DNA of 11,096 nt, from assembly GCA_030705665.1 (NCBI GenBank), contig JAUZQA010000081.1, forward strand, positions 1 through 11,096. Direction: 5' to 3'. The DNA is from Bacillota bacterium. GTDB taxonomy: Bacteria > Bacillota > Bacilli > Bacillales_B > DSM-18226. Made by a program: the position numbers and the translations under genes. Positions 1 to 6,299 of this stretch are shown one piece after another (within the stretch, counting starts at the first letter, position 1; every line of letters begins with the position of its first letter). The notes beneath the pieces were generated by a model. That model had not been told where the DNA came from, made no database searches, and worked only from the letters and a program-made list of their open reading frames with translations.

Positions 1-1
1 A

Positions 2-343
2 GAAATTGAGTCATATCCTTTGATTCAACACAGTGGGAAAATTGGTTTAAGAGATGAAATTAACCTATTGTTTGAAATGGTAAATATTACTCCGAACACT
101 GGATATGAAATCGAGGATGAGTTTTCAATGATAGGGTTGGTTGCGGAAAATTTGGGGATAGCGATCGTTCCGGATAATGCGAATATCCGTAGAAATAAGG
201 ATATTGTTGTTAAACCCATTCATAATCCCGTCTATATCAGGAAAATTTATATGGGTCTATGTAAAAATCGGCAGCTTCCATCGTCTTTGCAGAGATTCAA
301 AGATTATGTAATCAGAACTTCATATTTTGGAGAAAAGTCATAA
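2..343 (+). CDS. LysR-type transcriptional regulator, C-terminal part only
   Basis: This is the 3' end of a gene that begins before the window; the frame is open from base 2 to the TAA at 341-343 (113 residues). The visible part is the C-terminal half of a LysR-type effector-binding domain. A glycine-tyrosine-glutamate segment precedes the family's typical stretch GLVAENLGIAIVP, followed by basic and beta-strand segments and a closing helix. The DNA-binding winged helix is outside the window. An internal TTG at 20 has no ribosome binding site and is not a start. The gene lies immediately upstream of, and on the same strand as, the transporter and CoA/FixABCX genes, so it is a plausible pathway regulator. 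LysR proteins usually bind a small carboxylate or aromatic effector; the effector here is unknown. Family assignment is fairly sure; its targets are inferred. Confidence 0.78.
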   Translation, partial: EIESYPLIQHSGKIGLRDEINLLFEMVNITPNTGYEIEDEFSMIGLVAENLGIAIVPDNANIRRNKDIVVKPIHNPVYIRKIYMGLCKNRQLPSSLQRFKDYVIRTSYFGEKS

Positions 344-404
344 TATGTTTTGAAATTAATCTCGTGCTTTTTAGCGCGTGATTACATAGAAAAAAATACG
401 CTCA

Positions 405-439
405 AACAAAAAACTCTTAAATTTTAAGAGTTTTTTGTT
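405..439 (+). terminator. Palindromic, probably bidirectional Rho-independent terminator
   Basis: A perfect inverted repeat with 17-base arms (405-421 and 423-439) around a single central T. The core is CTCTTAAA / TTTAAGAG, flanked by an A-run on the left and a T-run (431-436) on the right. The stem is AT-rich but perfect and the U-run follows directly. It sits 62 bases after the LysR stop and 170 bases before the transporter start, so it separates the regulator transcript from the downstream module. The symmetry means it could also stop transcription from the other strand. Confidence 0.75.
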
Positions 440-540
440 GTTTTAAGCTTAATGATAAAAATTATTTAAAAATAGTTTTTTGTGAATCCATATACATTGT
501 TTATAGGTTATCCCAATTCCCCAAATAATAAGAATTAGTT

Positions 541-562
541 ATATAGATAGACCTATTATATT
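541..562 (+). promoter_or_regulatory. Candidate operator or promoter region of the first transporter gene
   Basis: An imperfect dyad, ATATAGATAG-AC-CTATTATAT, lies about 50 bases upstream of the transporter start and just before its leader. The right arm overlaps AT-rich sequence resembling a -10 element (TATTAT at 554-559), but no good -35 box stands at the right distance. It could be a regulator site, for example for the upstream LysR protein, although it does not match the canonical T-N11-A spacing. This is weak evidence from position and symmetry only. Confidence 0.22.
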
Positions 563-596
563 CTGAAAAAGGAGGTAGTACTCCCATTTAGTATAT

Positions 597-604
597 AAAG
601 GAGG
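597..604 (+). promoter_or_regulatory. Strong ribosome binding site deciding a TTG start
   Basis: AAAGGAGG lies 7 bases upstream of the TTG at 612. No ATG or GTG in this frame is closer to it, which fixes the transporter start at TTG. The encoded N-terminus (M-A-S-K-V-G-N-K-R) also lines up with that of the paralogue starting at 10284. Confidence 0.8.
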
Positions 605-611
605 AATTAAT

Positions 612-1907
612 TTGGCATCAAAGGTTGGCAATAAACGTTGGCTAATCGTCTTTATCCTGGTACTGTGCTACACCTTCATGTATCTGGGAAGATCCAGCAT
701 TTCGATTGCAGGCTCAACAATCATGAAAGACTACGGTTGGAGTGCAACGCAATTTGGTCTAGTTTCAACAGCGTTTTTTATTGGTTATGCATTAACAATG
801 CTGCCTGCCGGCTACCTAGCTGACAAATTCGGTGCAGGTAAAGTCATTGTCGTTGGAACATTGTTTTGGTCTTTATTTACATTACTAAGTCCTTTTGCAG
901 GTTCAATCGGTATTTTCGTTCTAATCCGTGCATTAGTTGGGGTGGGTCAAGGTGTAACATTGCCTTCTGCTTCTTCAATGGTTTCGAAATGGGTGCCAAG
1001 TCAAGAGGCAGGAAAAGCGCAAGGATTTACCCTCATTGGTGTTCCGCTTGGTGTTGCGATTACAATGCCGCTTGGTGTCTATCTTATCCAGCATTTTAAC
1101 TGGCAAACCATCTTTTATTTATTTGCCTTTCTTGGGCCGGTATGGAGTCTAATATGGTGGAAGTTTGGGAAAGACAAACCTGAAAAACATCCTAAAATCA
1201 GTGAAGAAGAAGTTAATTATATCAAAGCTGGTCAAGGGGCTAAGGAAACTTCCGGTACATCTCTAACTTCAAAAGAAGTATATGGAAGCGCTTCTGTATG
1301 GGGAGCAACATTAGCCTATTTTTGCTACAACTACGTTTTTTACTTGCTTCTTACTTGGCTGCCAACCTATTTTGCGCAAGGGCGTCACTTATCTTTAGCC
1401 AGTGCAGGATACGCAACTATGTTCCCATATCTAGTGGCAGTATTCACCTATCCGGCTGGCGGTATGCTGGCTGACTGGGGAGCAAAAAAATTCGGACAAA
1501 ATATTGGCCGTAAACTTTTCCCGATTTGCGGGCTAATCTTTGGTGGAGTTGCGTTAATGTTAGCTACTCAAACAAGCAGCTTATTTACAGCAATTCTTCT
1601 CTTATCAATATCAATGGGCGGCTTAACCCTTACTCAAGGGGGATTTTTCTCCATTCCGATTATTCTTGCTCCAAAGAATGCTGGGATGATTGTTGGTTTG
1701 TATGGAACCATTGGAACATTCGCCGGAATAACAGCTCCGATCCTGACAGGGTATGTAATCGATCTTTCAGGTAAATACGAAACGGCAATGTACTTGGGCT
1801 CTGGAATGGCTGTTTTAGGTGCGATCATCTTGTTAACCATTACCAAGGTAAAGCCTATTGTATCTAAAAGCCCTGATCAATCCTTACATAAAGGAAAGTC
1901 GGCTTAA
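612..1907 (+). CDS. MFS organic-anion transporter, ACS (anion:cation symporter) family
   Basis: A 431-residue integral membrane protein of the major facilitator superfamily, with about 12 hydrophobic segments and a polar central loop around residues 185-230. The loop 2-3 signature is present (G67-Y-L-A-D-K-F-G). The relatives I recognise (DgoT, GudP, ExuT-type) move sugar acids and other carboxylates. Arg27 and Arg106, which by a constant offset match DgoT Arg47 and Arg126 (substrate carboxylate binding), are kept. The neighbouring acidic positions linked to proton coupling are changed: Gly26 where DgoT has Asp46, and Gln113 where DgoT has Glu133. It therefore may work as an exchanger rather than a proton symporter (inference). 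It starts with TTG and a strong ribosome site. As the first gene after the regulator's terminator it probably imports the pathway's acid or exports its product. A truncated paralogue lies at 10284. Confidence 0.85.
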   Translation: MASKVGNKRWLIVFILVLCYTFMYLGRSSISIAGSTIMKDYGWSATQFGLVSTAFFIGYALTMLPAGYLADKFGAGKVIVVGTLFWSLFTLLSPFAGSIGIFVLIRALVGVGQGVTLPSASSMVSKWVPSQEAGKAQGFTLIGVPLGVAITMPLGVYLIQHFNWQTIFYLFAFLGPVWSLIWWKFGKDKPEKHPKISEEEVNYIKAGQGAKETSGTSLTSKEVYGSASVWGATLAYFCYNYVFYLLLTWLPTYFAQGRHLSLASAGYATMFPYLVAVFTYPAGGMLADWGAKKFGQNIGRKLFPICGLIFGGVALMLATQTSSLFTAILLLSISMGGLTLTQGGFFSIPIILAPKNAGMIVGLYGTIGTFAGITAPILTGYVIDLSGKYETAMYLGSGMAVLGAIILLTITKVKPIVSKSPDQSLHKGKSA

Positions 1908-1930
1908 TCGCAAACCGACATTGATGTTAA

Positions 1931-1989
1931 ATCCAAATCCCTGCTCAAATAACTTTGAACGAGCAGAGGATTGCGCAGGGATTATGGAT
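1931..1989 (+). repeat. Nested inverted repeat between transporter and CoA-transferase
   Basis: Arms AATCCCTGC (1936-1944) and GCAGGGATT (1975-1983) pair perfectly, extended by ATCC (1931-1934) with GGAT (1986-1989). Inside, CTGCTC (1941-1946) can pair instead with GAGCAG (1961-1966), sharing four bases with the outer arm, so the two hairpins exclude each other. No clear U-run follows (only TTTT at 1996-1999). It may slow or partly end transcription from the transporter, protect an mRNA end, or act as an attenuator. Its function is not decidable here. Confidence 0.55.
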
Positions 1990-2079
1990 ATTCCATTTTA
2001 GAGAATTTGAACATCTGAAACCAGCAAACAAATCAGATTTCCTATTACATTAACATTTGATAAAGGAGTTGGAATACAT

Positions 2080-3312
2080 ATGAAACCACTTGAAGGGATA
2101 AGGGTTGTTGAACTAACAGGATTTTATGCTGCACCATCTGTTCCAAGAGTTCTGGCTGAATGGGGTGCGGAAGTTATTAAGATCGAACCGCCGAAAGGGG
2201 ACCCTGCAAGAACCCAGGGCGGGGTATTTAATATGCCATATAGTGATGAAGAGAATCCAGCCTTTGATATTGCTAATTTTAACAAAAAATTTGTTTGTCT
2301 TAATTTGAAAGATGAAGAGGCGAAAAAAGCAGCCTATAAACTTTTGGAATCAGCGGATGTTCTAGTCACAAGTTATCGAACAAAAGCGTTGGAAAAATTG
2401 GGATTTTCCTATGAAGAACTTAGCAAAAGATTTCCTAAACTCGTGTTTGCGCAAATTCTCGGCTACGGGGAAAAAGGACCGGAAAAGGATACCCCAGGAT
2501 ACGATGCAACTTCATATGTTTGCCGTGGAGGCGCATTGACTGCCATGACGGAGAGGGGAGAATCTCCTCTGTTAGAGCCGAATGCATATGGTGATTTTCA
2601 AGCAACCATGTGTCTCGTTTCAGGGATATGTGCTGCACTGGTTGGAAGAGAAAAAACAGGCTTAGGGGATAAAGTAACAGTCAGCCTTCATCACACTGCA
2701 GTTTATATGCTGAATATTGCAGTCGTATCTTCACAATTTCCAGGCAACAGTTATCCAAAGAGCAGAAAAGAAGTATCTAATCCGTTTAATAACACGTATA
2801 GGTCAAAGGATGAAAGATGGTTCTTGTTTTGTGCCCCTGAGTATAATAGAGATTTTCCAAAGGTTATGAAGCTCCTGGGCAGAGAGGACTTAATAGAGAA
2901 TGAGGATTACAATACCGTCGAAGTAGTAAATAGTCGGAAGAAAAATACGGAGATTATTGAAATCCTTGAAAAAGAATTAGTTAAATTTACGCTTGAAGAT
3001 ATTATGAAACTATTTAAGGACAATGATATCCCGATTGAAAAAGGTTATAGCATGGATGAAGTTGTTCATGACGAACAGATCTGGGCTAATGATGTTCTCA
3101 GAAAGATTAAATATCCTTCCGGCAGGGAAGTAGCTATTCCGACTGCACCAGTGAGATTTACCAGTATCGGCGATCCTAATTTAGCAACATCTAAACCATT
3201 AGGCTACCATACGGAAGAGGTACTAACACAACTTGGCTACTCTAAAGAAACGATAGAAAAAATGGAAGCCAATCATACAGTGGTTCAAGCTAAGACTTTA
3301 ATTCCAGTCTAA
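2080..3312 (+). CDS. Family III (CaiB/BaiF-type) acyl-CoA transferase, HadA/FldA-like
   Basis: A 410-residue family III CoA-transferase, a usual length for the family. It moves coenzyme A from one acyl-CoA to a free acid in the cytoplasm without ATP. Seen: the N-terminal nucleotide-fold start (residues 1-40, ending in AEWGAEVIKIEPP), the segment G140-Y-D-A-T-S-Y...R149-G-G, and the likely catalytic Asp172 in N-A-Y-G-D. These are followed by the family's REKTGLGDKV segment (190-199) and an N-P-F-N-N-T-Y motif (234-240). By eye the last motif and the CAPEY/LGRED region resemble clostridial 2-hydroxyacid and phenyllactate transferases (HadA, FldA) more than E. coli CaiB. No 2-hydroxyacyl-CoA dehydratase is nearby, so a role like CarA or CaiB is more likely: passing CoA from the reduced product to the incoming enoate. 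The start ATG follows AAGGAG (2063-2068) by 11 bases. Family is sure; substrate unknown. Confidence 0.88.
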   Translation: MKPLEGIRVVELTGFYAAPSVPRVLAEWGAEVIKIEPPKGDPARTQGGVFNMPYSDEENPAFDIANFNKKFVCLNLKDEEAKKAAYKLLESADVLVTSYRTKALEKLGFSYEELSKRFPKLVFAQILGYGEKGPEKDTPGYDATSYVCRGGALTAMTERGESPLLEPNAYGDFQATMCLVSGICAALVGREKTGLGDKVTVSLHHTAVYMLNIAVVSSQFPGNSYPKSRKEVSNPFNNTYRSKDERWFLFCAPEYNRDFPKVMKLLGREDLIENEDYNTVEVVNSRKKNTEIIEILEKELVKFTLEDIMKLFKDNDIPIEKGYSMDEVVHDEQIWANDVLRKIKYPSGREVAIPTAPVRFTSIGDPNLATSKPLGYHTEEVLTQLGYSKETIEKMEANHTVVQAKTLIPV

Positions 3313-3324
3313 GTTAAACCTAGC

Positions 3325-3402
3325 TTTACAGTTTTAAGGTCAATTTACCTATTGAATCTCCTGGTTGTTTTTTTAGATGAAAATTGACCTTGTAAACTTT
3401 AA
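3325..3402 (+). repeat. Long imperfect inverted repeat in the gap before fixC
   Basis: AAGGTCAATTT (3336-3346) pairs perfectly with AAATTGACCTT (3381-3391) across a 34-base loop containing a T-run (3368-3374). Pairing extends imperfectly outward: TTTACAGTTTT at 3325-3335 against GTAAACTTTAAA from 3392. It lies 12-90 bases after the CoA-transferase stop. There is no U-run after the right arm, so it is not a classic terminator; it could be a weak terminator, a processing hairpin or a spaced operator pair. Confidence 0.45.
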
Positions 3403-3415
3403 AAATACTATTACA

Positions 3416-3444
3416 TTGAGCTATTTGAAGATTAAATCAATATT
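3416..3444 (+). promoter_or_regulatory. Candidate sigma-A-type promoter for the fixCX-acd-fixAB operon
   Basis: TTGAGC (3416-3421) and AATATT (3439-3444) are separated by 17 bases, each matching 4 of 6 consensus positions. It lies about 70 bases upstream of the fixC start. An imperfect dyad (ATTACATTGA at 3410-3419 against TCAAT...GTAAT at 3437-3449) overlaps it and could be a regulator site. In AT-rich DNA such matches arise by chance, so this is tentative. Confidence 0.25.
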
Positions 3445-3512
3445 GTAATATCTAAAAATATGTCACACACCTGTAATTTACGGATGGTGATCATTAAAGG
3501 AGAGAAACGACT

Positions 3513-4796
3513 ATGTCTGACGAAAGAGTCCAGGTGATCGTAATTGGTGCAGGCGTCGCAGGGTCAGCAGCCGCTTACCGTCTGGCAAAGGCAGGGATTG
3601 AGGTAATCGTTGTCGATAGGGGAAGTGAACCCGGGGCAAAAAATATGACCGGCGGGCGTCTCTATACACATGCTCTCGATAAATTGATGCCTGAAGGATG
3701 GGCAGACGCACCACTTGAACGTGAGGTTACACGGGAAATCATGATGATGATGACAGCTGAAGACAGCATGGCGATTGATTCTACATTCCCATCGATGAGT
3801 CAGAAGTCATATACGGTACTAAGAGGAAAGTTTGACGCTTGGTTAGCTGCAAAAGCAGAAGAAGAAGGCGCGATGATGTTACCTGGCAGTACCGTAGATG
3901 GATTAATTATCAGAGATGGAAAAGTATGTGGCATCAGGACCGGGGAAGAGGAGCTGGAGGCAGATCTTGTTATTAGCGCAGAAGGTGTTAACGCCCTTGT
4001 TGCCGAACGGGCCGGGCTCATTAGACCAGTAGATGTGAAAGACATTGCTGTTGGAATTAAACACGTCATTAAACTTTCAGAGGAAAAAATCAATGACCGT
4101 TTTAATACCGAAAAGGGCAAAGGGGTTGCCATGCTTTGTGTAGGTGATTGCAACAAAGGTATTAGCGGCGGTGCATTTCTTTATACAAATGTTGACAGTA
4201 TCTCGCTGGGACTTGTTGTCGACTCCAATGGCTGGAAAAATTCTAAAAGGCCATTGGCCGATGTAGCCGAGGAACTAAAGAAACATCCTTCGATTGCGCG
4301 ATATATTGAAGGTGGAGAGTTGGTTGAATATTCAGCCCACCTAATTCCCGAGGGAGGGATTAAGTCTCTTCCGGAACTATGCGCTGACGGGTTTTTGCTT
4401 ACAGGTGATGCCGCCGGTTTGGTTGTAAACAGAGGTTTTACTGTTCGCGGAATGGACTATGCGATTCTTTCCGGAATTGCTGCAGCTGAAACCGCAATTG
4501 AAGCATTTAAAGCGGAAAATTTTTCAAAAAGCTATTTGAAGATGTATGAAAGTAAATTAGAAGATATGGTTCTTAAAGATTTAAGAACATTTAAAAACTC
4601 CCATGATTATATTAGTCATTCACAGCATTTGTTTACCACATATCCTGAGCTTGCGACAAGTTTAATGAAAAGTCTCTATACTGTTGATGGAAATCCAGCA
4701 AAGTCAGTAATGGGTGTAGTAAAACAGGCAGTATCAGGTAAAATACCATATTTCAATGTCATAAAAGATGTGGTGAAAGGGAGTAGGTCTCTATGA
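3513..4796 (+). CDS. fixC: FixC, flavoprotein ETF:quinone oxidoreductase subunit
   Basis: A 427-residue FAD flavoprotein of the FixC/YdiS group, the soluble-domain counterpart of ETF:quinone oxidoreductase. It exchanges electrons between the FixAB ETF, FixX and the quinone pool. Seen: the N-terminal Rossmann FAD motif G12-A-G-V-A-G17 with Asp35 at the end of the second strand, the family block G41-A-K-N-M-T-G-G-R-L (FixC/YdiS hallmark), Y-S-A-H-L-I-P-E-G-G (273-282), and the second FAD contact T-G-D-A-A-G (297-302). Length matches E. coli FixC/YdiS (about 428). The ribosome site AAAGGAGA (3496-3503) is 9 bases from the ATG. Its stop overlaps the fixX start by 4 bases (ATGA), implying translational coupling and a joint complex. 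No internal defect seen. Confidence 0.92.
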   Translation: MSDERVQVIVIGAGVAGSAAAYRLAKAGIEVIVVDRGSEPGAKNMTGGRLYTHALDKLMPEGWADAPLEREVTREIMMMMTAEDSMAIDSTFPSMSQKSYTVLRGKFDAWLAAKAEEEGAMMLPGSTVDGLIIRDGKVCGIRTGEEELEADLVISAEGVNALVAERAGLIRPVDVKDIAVGIKHVIKLSEEKINDRFNTEKGKGVAMLCVGDCNKGISGGAFLYTNVDSISLGLVVDSNGWKNSKRPLADVAEELKKHPSIARYIEGGELVEYSAHLIPEGGIKSLPELCADGFLLTGDAAGLVVNRGFTVRGMDYAILSGIAAAETAIEAFKAENFSKSYLKMYESKLEDMVLKDLRTFKNSHDYISHSQHLFTTYPELATSLMKSLYTVDGNPAKSVMGVVKQAVSGKIPYFNVIKDVVKGSRSL

Positions 4797-5095
4797 AAAT
4801 GTTATCGATGGATGATCGTTTAGCCAAAAATCGTTTTGATAGCGATGATCATCATTCACATATATTAATTGATAAAGCAGCATGCTCCTCATGCAATCAC
4901 CGTGCGTGCACAACATGCTGTCCGGCTGAACGTTATGCATGGGATGCAGTTAACGATGTTTTAAATTTTGACCATGTAGGATGTTTGGAATGTGGGAACT
5001 GTCGCTTTGTTTGTGAGCGGCTTAATCAAGGTGCTGAAGGCTACTCATGGAATTATCCTTTACAAGGAATGGGGATTATTTACAGAGAAGGTTAA
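4793..5095 (+). CDS. fixX: FixX, ferredoxin-like subunit with two [4Fe-4S] motifs
   Basis: A 100-residue ferredoxin-like partner of FixC. The N-terminal N-R-F...H-S-H-I segment (13-24) and the C-terminal W-N-Y-P...G...Y-R-E-G are typical of FixX. Two complete cysteine sets are visible: Cys31-x2-Cys34-x4-Cys39-x3-Cys43-Pro, and Gly-Cys64-x2-Cys67-x2-Cys70-x3-Cys74. A further Cys42 precedes Cys43. E. coli FixX, as I recall it, keeps only enough cysteines for one cluster, whereas X subunits of the bifurcating EtfABCX group carry two. This protein therefore fits the two-cluster form, passing electrons between FixC flavin and a low-potential acceptor or donor. It overlaps fixC by 4 bases; an ATG at 4799 (Met3) is also in frame, but the ATGA overlap favours 4793. 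Confidence 0.92.
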   Translation: MKMLSMDDRLAKNRFDSDDHHSHILIDKAACSSCNHRACTTCCPAERYAWDAVNDVLNFDHVGCLECGNCRFVCERLNQGAEGYSWNYPLQGMGIIYREG

Positions 5096-5118
5096 TCAAT
5101 TAAAAAAATATAAAATGC

Positions 5119-5123
5119 GGAGG
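5119..5123 (+). promoter_or_regulatory. Ribosome binding site of the acyl-CoA dehydrogenase gene
   Basis: GGAGG lies 7 bases before the ATG at 5131 in the 35-base gap after fixX. No terminator or promoter-like element lies in this gap, so the dehydrogenase is read from the fixC transcript. Confidence 0.75.
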
Positions 5124-5130
5124 AATTGAT

Positions 5131-6264
5131 ATGGTACAGGTATTAACGGAGGAACAGCAGGAATTGAAGGATTTAGTAAGAGAGTTTGCGCTGAAAGAAT
5201 TAAAGCCATATGTGAAGGAAATGGATGATAAAGGAGAATTCCCATTGGAAATTCTCAATAAGGCTTTTGAAATGGGCTTGCATGTGCTGGAAATCCCTGA
5301 GGATTTCGGCGGTTCAGGTTTGGACTTTAAAACTACAGCGGTTATGTTTGAAGAATTAGCGAAAGTTGACGCAGGTTTTGCTATTTCCCTAGTAACAACA
5401 TTTGTTGCTTTACGATCGGTTATATATGCAGGAAACGCTGAACAGAAAAAATTATTTGCTGATATCATCGTTCCCGGAGCATTTGGAGCCTTCTCCTTAT
5501 CTGAGCCTAATGCAGGATCTGATGCAGGTGCCCTTAGAGCAACAGCAGTGAAAGACGGAGACGAATATATCCTTAATGGTACAAAATGCTTTGTTACAAA
5601 CGGCGGTGTAGCAAGTGTATATGTCGTTTTCGCTTCTACAGACAAAAGTAAAGGCAGCAGAGGAATCTCTGCATTTATCGTTGAACGAGATCGTCCAGGT
5701 CTTTCGGTTGGCAGCCATGAAAATAAAATGGGCCTTAGATTATCCAATACGACCGATCTTATCCTTGAGAATGTTCGCGTCCCCGCTGATCATCTTCTAG
5801 GAAACGAGGGTGACGGCTTCAAAATTGCAATGAATACCTTAAATGTATCAAGAGCTTTCGTTGGCACTTTAGCCGTTGGTATTTGTCAGGCTGCTATCGA
5901 TGAAGCGGTAAAATTCGCGAAAGAAAGAAAGCAATTTGGTAAACCAATTGGTGAGTTCCAGGCGGTACAAATGATTTTGGCTGATATGGAAATCCAAACT
6001 GAAGCCGCGCGCAACTTGGTTCAATGGTCAATGGGATTAATGGATGAGGGTAAGCCGGTTGTCAGGGAAGGAGCAATTACAAAGACATTCTGTGGTGATA
6101 CGGTAGTTAAGGTTACAACAGATGCGGTGCAAGTTTTTGGCGGATATGGTGTCAGCAAAGAATATCCTGTTGAAAAATTGATGAGAGATTCAAAGGTATT
6201 CCAAATTTTCGAGGGAACCAATCAAATTCAACGTATGACAATTGCAAGACAAATGTTGAGTTGA
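5131..6264 (+). CDS. Acyl-CoA dehydrogenase / enoyl-CoA reductase, short-chain type
   Basis: A 377-residue FAD enzyme of the acyl-CoA dehydrogenase family, the length of butyryl-CoA dehydrogenases. It interconverts an acyl-CoA and its 2-enoyl-CoA, trading electrons with ETF. Seen: the first family signature F-S-L-S-E-P-N-A-G-S-D-A (121-132), T-N-G-G (156-159), the R-K-Q-F-G-K-P-I segment (266-273), the second signature V-Q-V-F-G-G-Y-G (333-340), and the catalytic glutamate Glu361 in F-E-G-T-N-Q-I-Q-R. The Glu position near the C-terminus is that of short- and medium-chain enzymes, unlike the isovaleryl/long-chain type. It sits inside the fix operon, between fixX and fixA, so FixAB is its likely electron partner. 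This is the arrangement expected of a CaiA/CarC-like reductase, but the same enzyme could run oxidatively. Chain length and substrate cannot be read from sequence. Confidence 0.92.
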   Translation: MVQVLTEEQQELKDLVREFALKELKPYVKEMDDKGEFPLEILNKAFEMGLHVLEIPEDFGGSGLDFKTTAVMFEELAKVDAGFAISLVTTFVALRSVIYAGNAEQKKLFADIIVPGAFGAFSLSEPNAGSDAGALRATAVKDGDEYILNGTKCFVTNGGVASVYVVFASTDKSKGSRGISAFIVERDRPGLSVGSHENKMGLRLSNTTDLILENVRVPADHLLGNEGDGFKIAMNTLNVSRAFVGTLAVGICQAAIDEAVKFAKERKQFGKPIGEFQAVQMILADMEIQTEAARNLVQWSMGLMDEGKPVVREGAITKTFCGDTVVKVTTDAVQVFGGYGVSKEYPVEKLMRDSKVFQIFEGTNQIQRMTIARQMLS

Positions 6265-6285
6265 ACATCTGCTAATTAATAAAAC

Positions 6286-6290
6286 GGAGG
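6286..6290 (+). promoter_or_regulatory. Ribosome binding site deciding the fixA start
   Basis: GGAGG is 9 bases from the ATG at 6300 but only 3 from the in-frame TTG at 6294. This selects ATG 6300 as the start, giving the usual M-E-F-L-V-C-V-K-Q-V-P-D beginning of EtfB proteins. Confidence 0.8.
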
Positions 6291-6299
6291 TATTTGTCT

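Noticed and set aside
3313..3512. Sigma-54-type (-24/-12) promoter before fixC or the transporters
   Set aside because: No GG-N10-GC element with acceptable flanking bases was found in any of the gaps.
3800..4156. A 118-codon open frame on the minus strand
   Set aside because: It is fully antisense to fixC, with low-complexity serine runs and no ribosome site; a shadow.
5100..5747. A 215-codon open frame on the minus strand
   Set aside because: It lies antisense to the well-supported acyl-CoA dehydrogenase gene, has a serine/proline-rich composition typical of reverse-frame shadows, and matches no family I recognise.
6294..6299. TTG at 6294 as the fixA start
   Set aside because: Only 3 bases separate it from the GGAGG site; ATG 6300 has proper spacing and gives the family's usual N-terminus.
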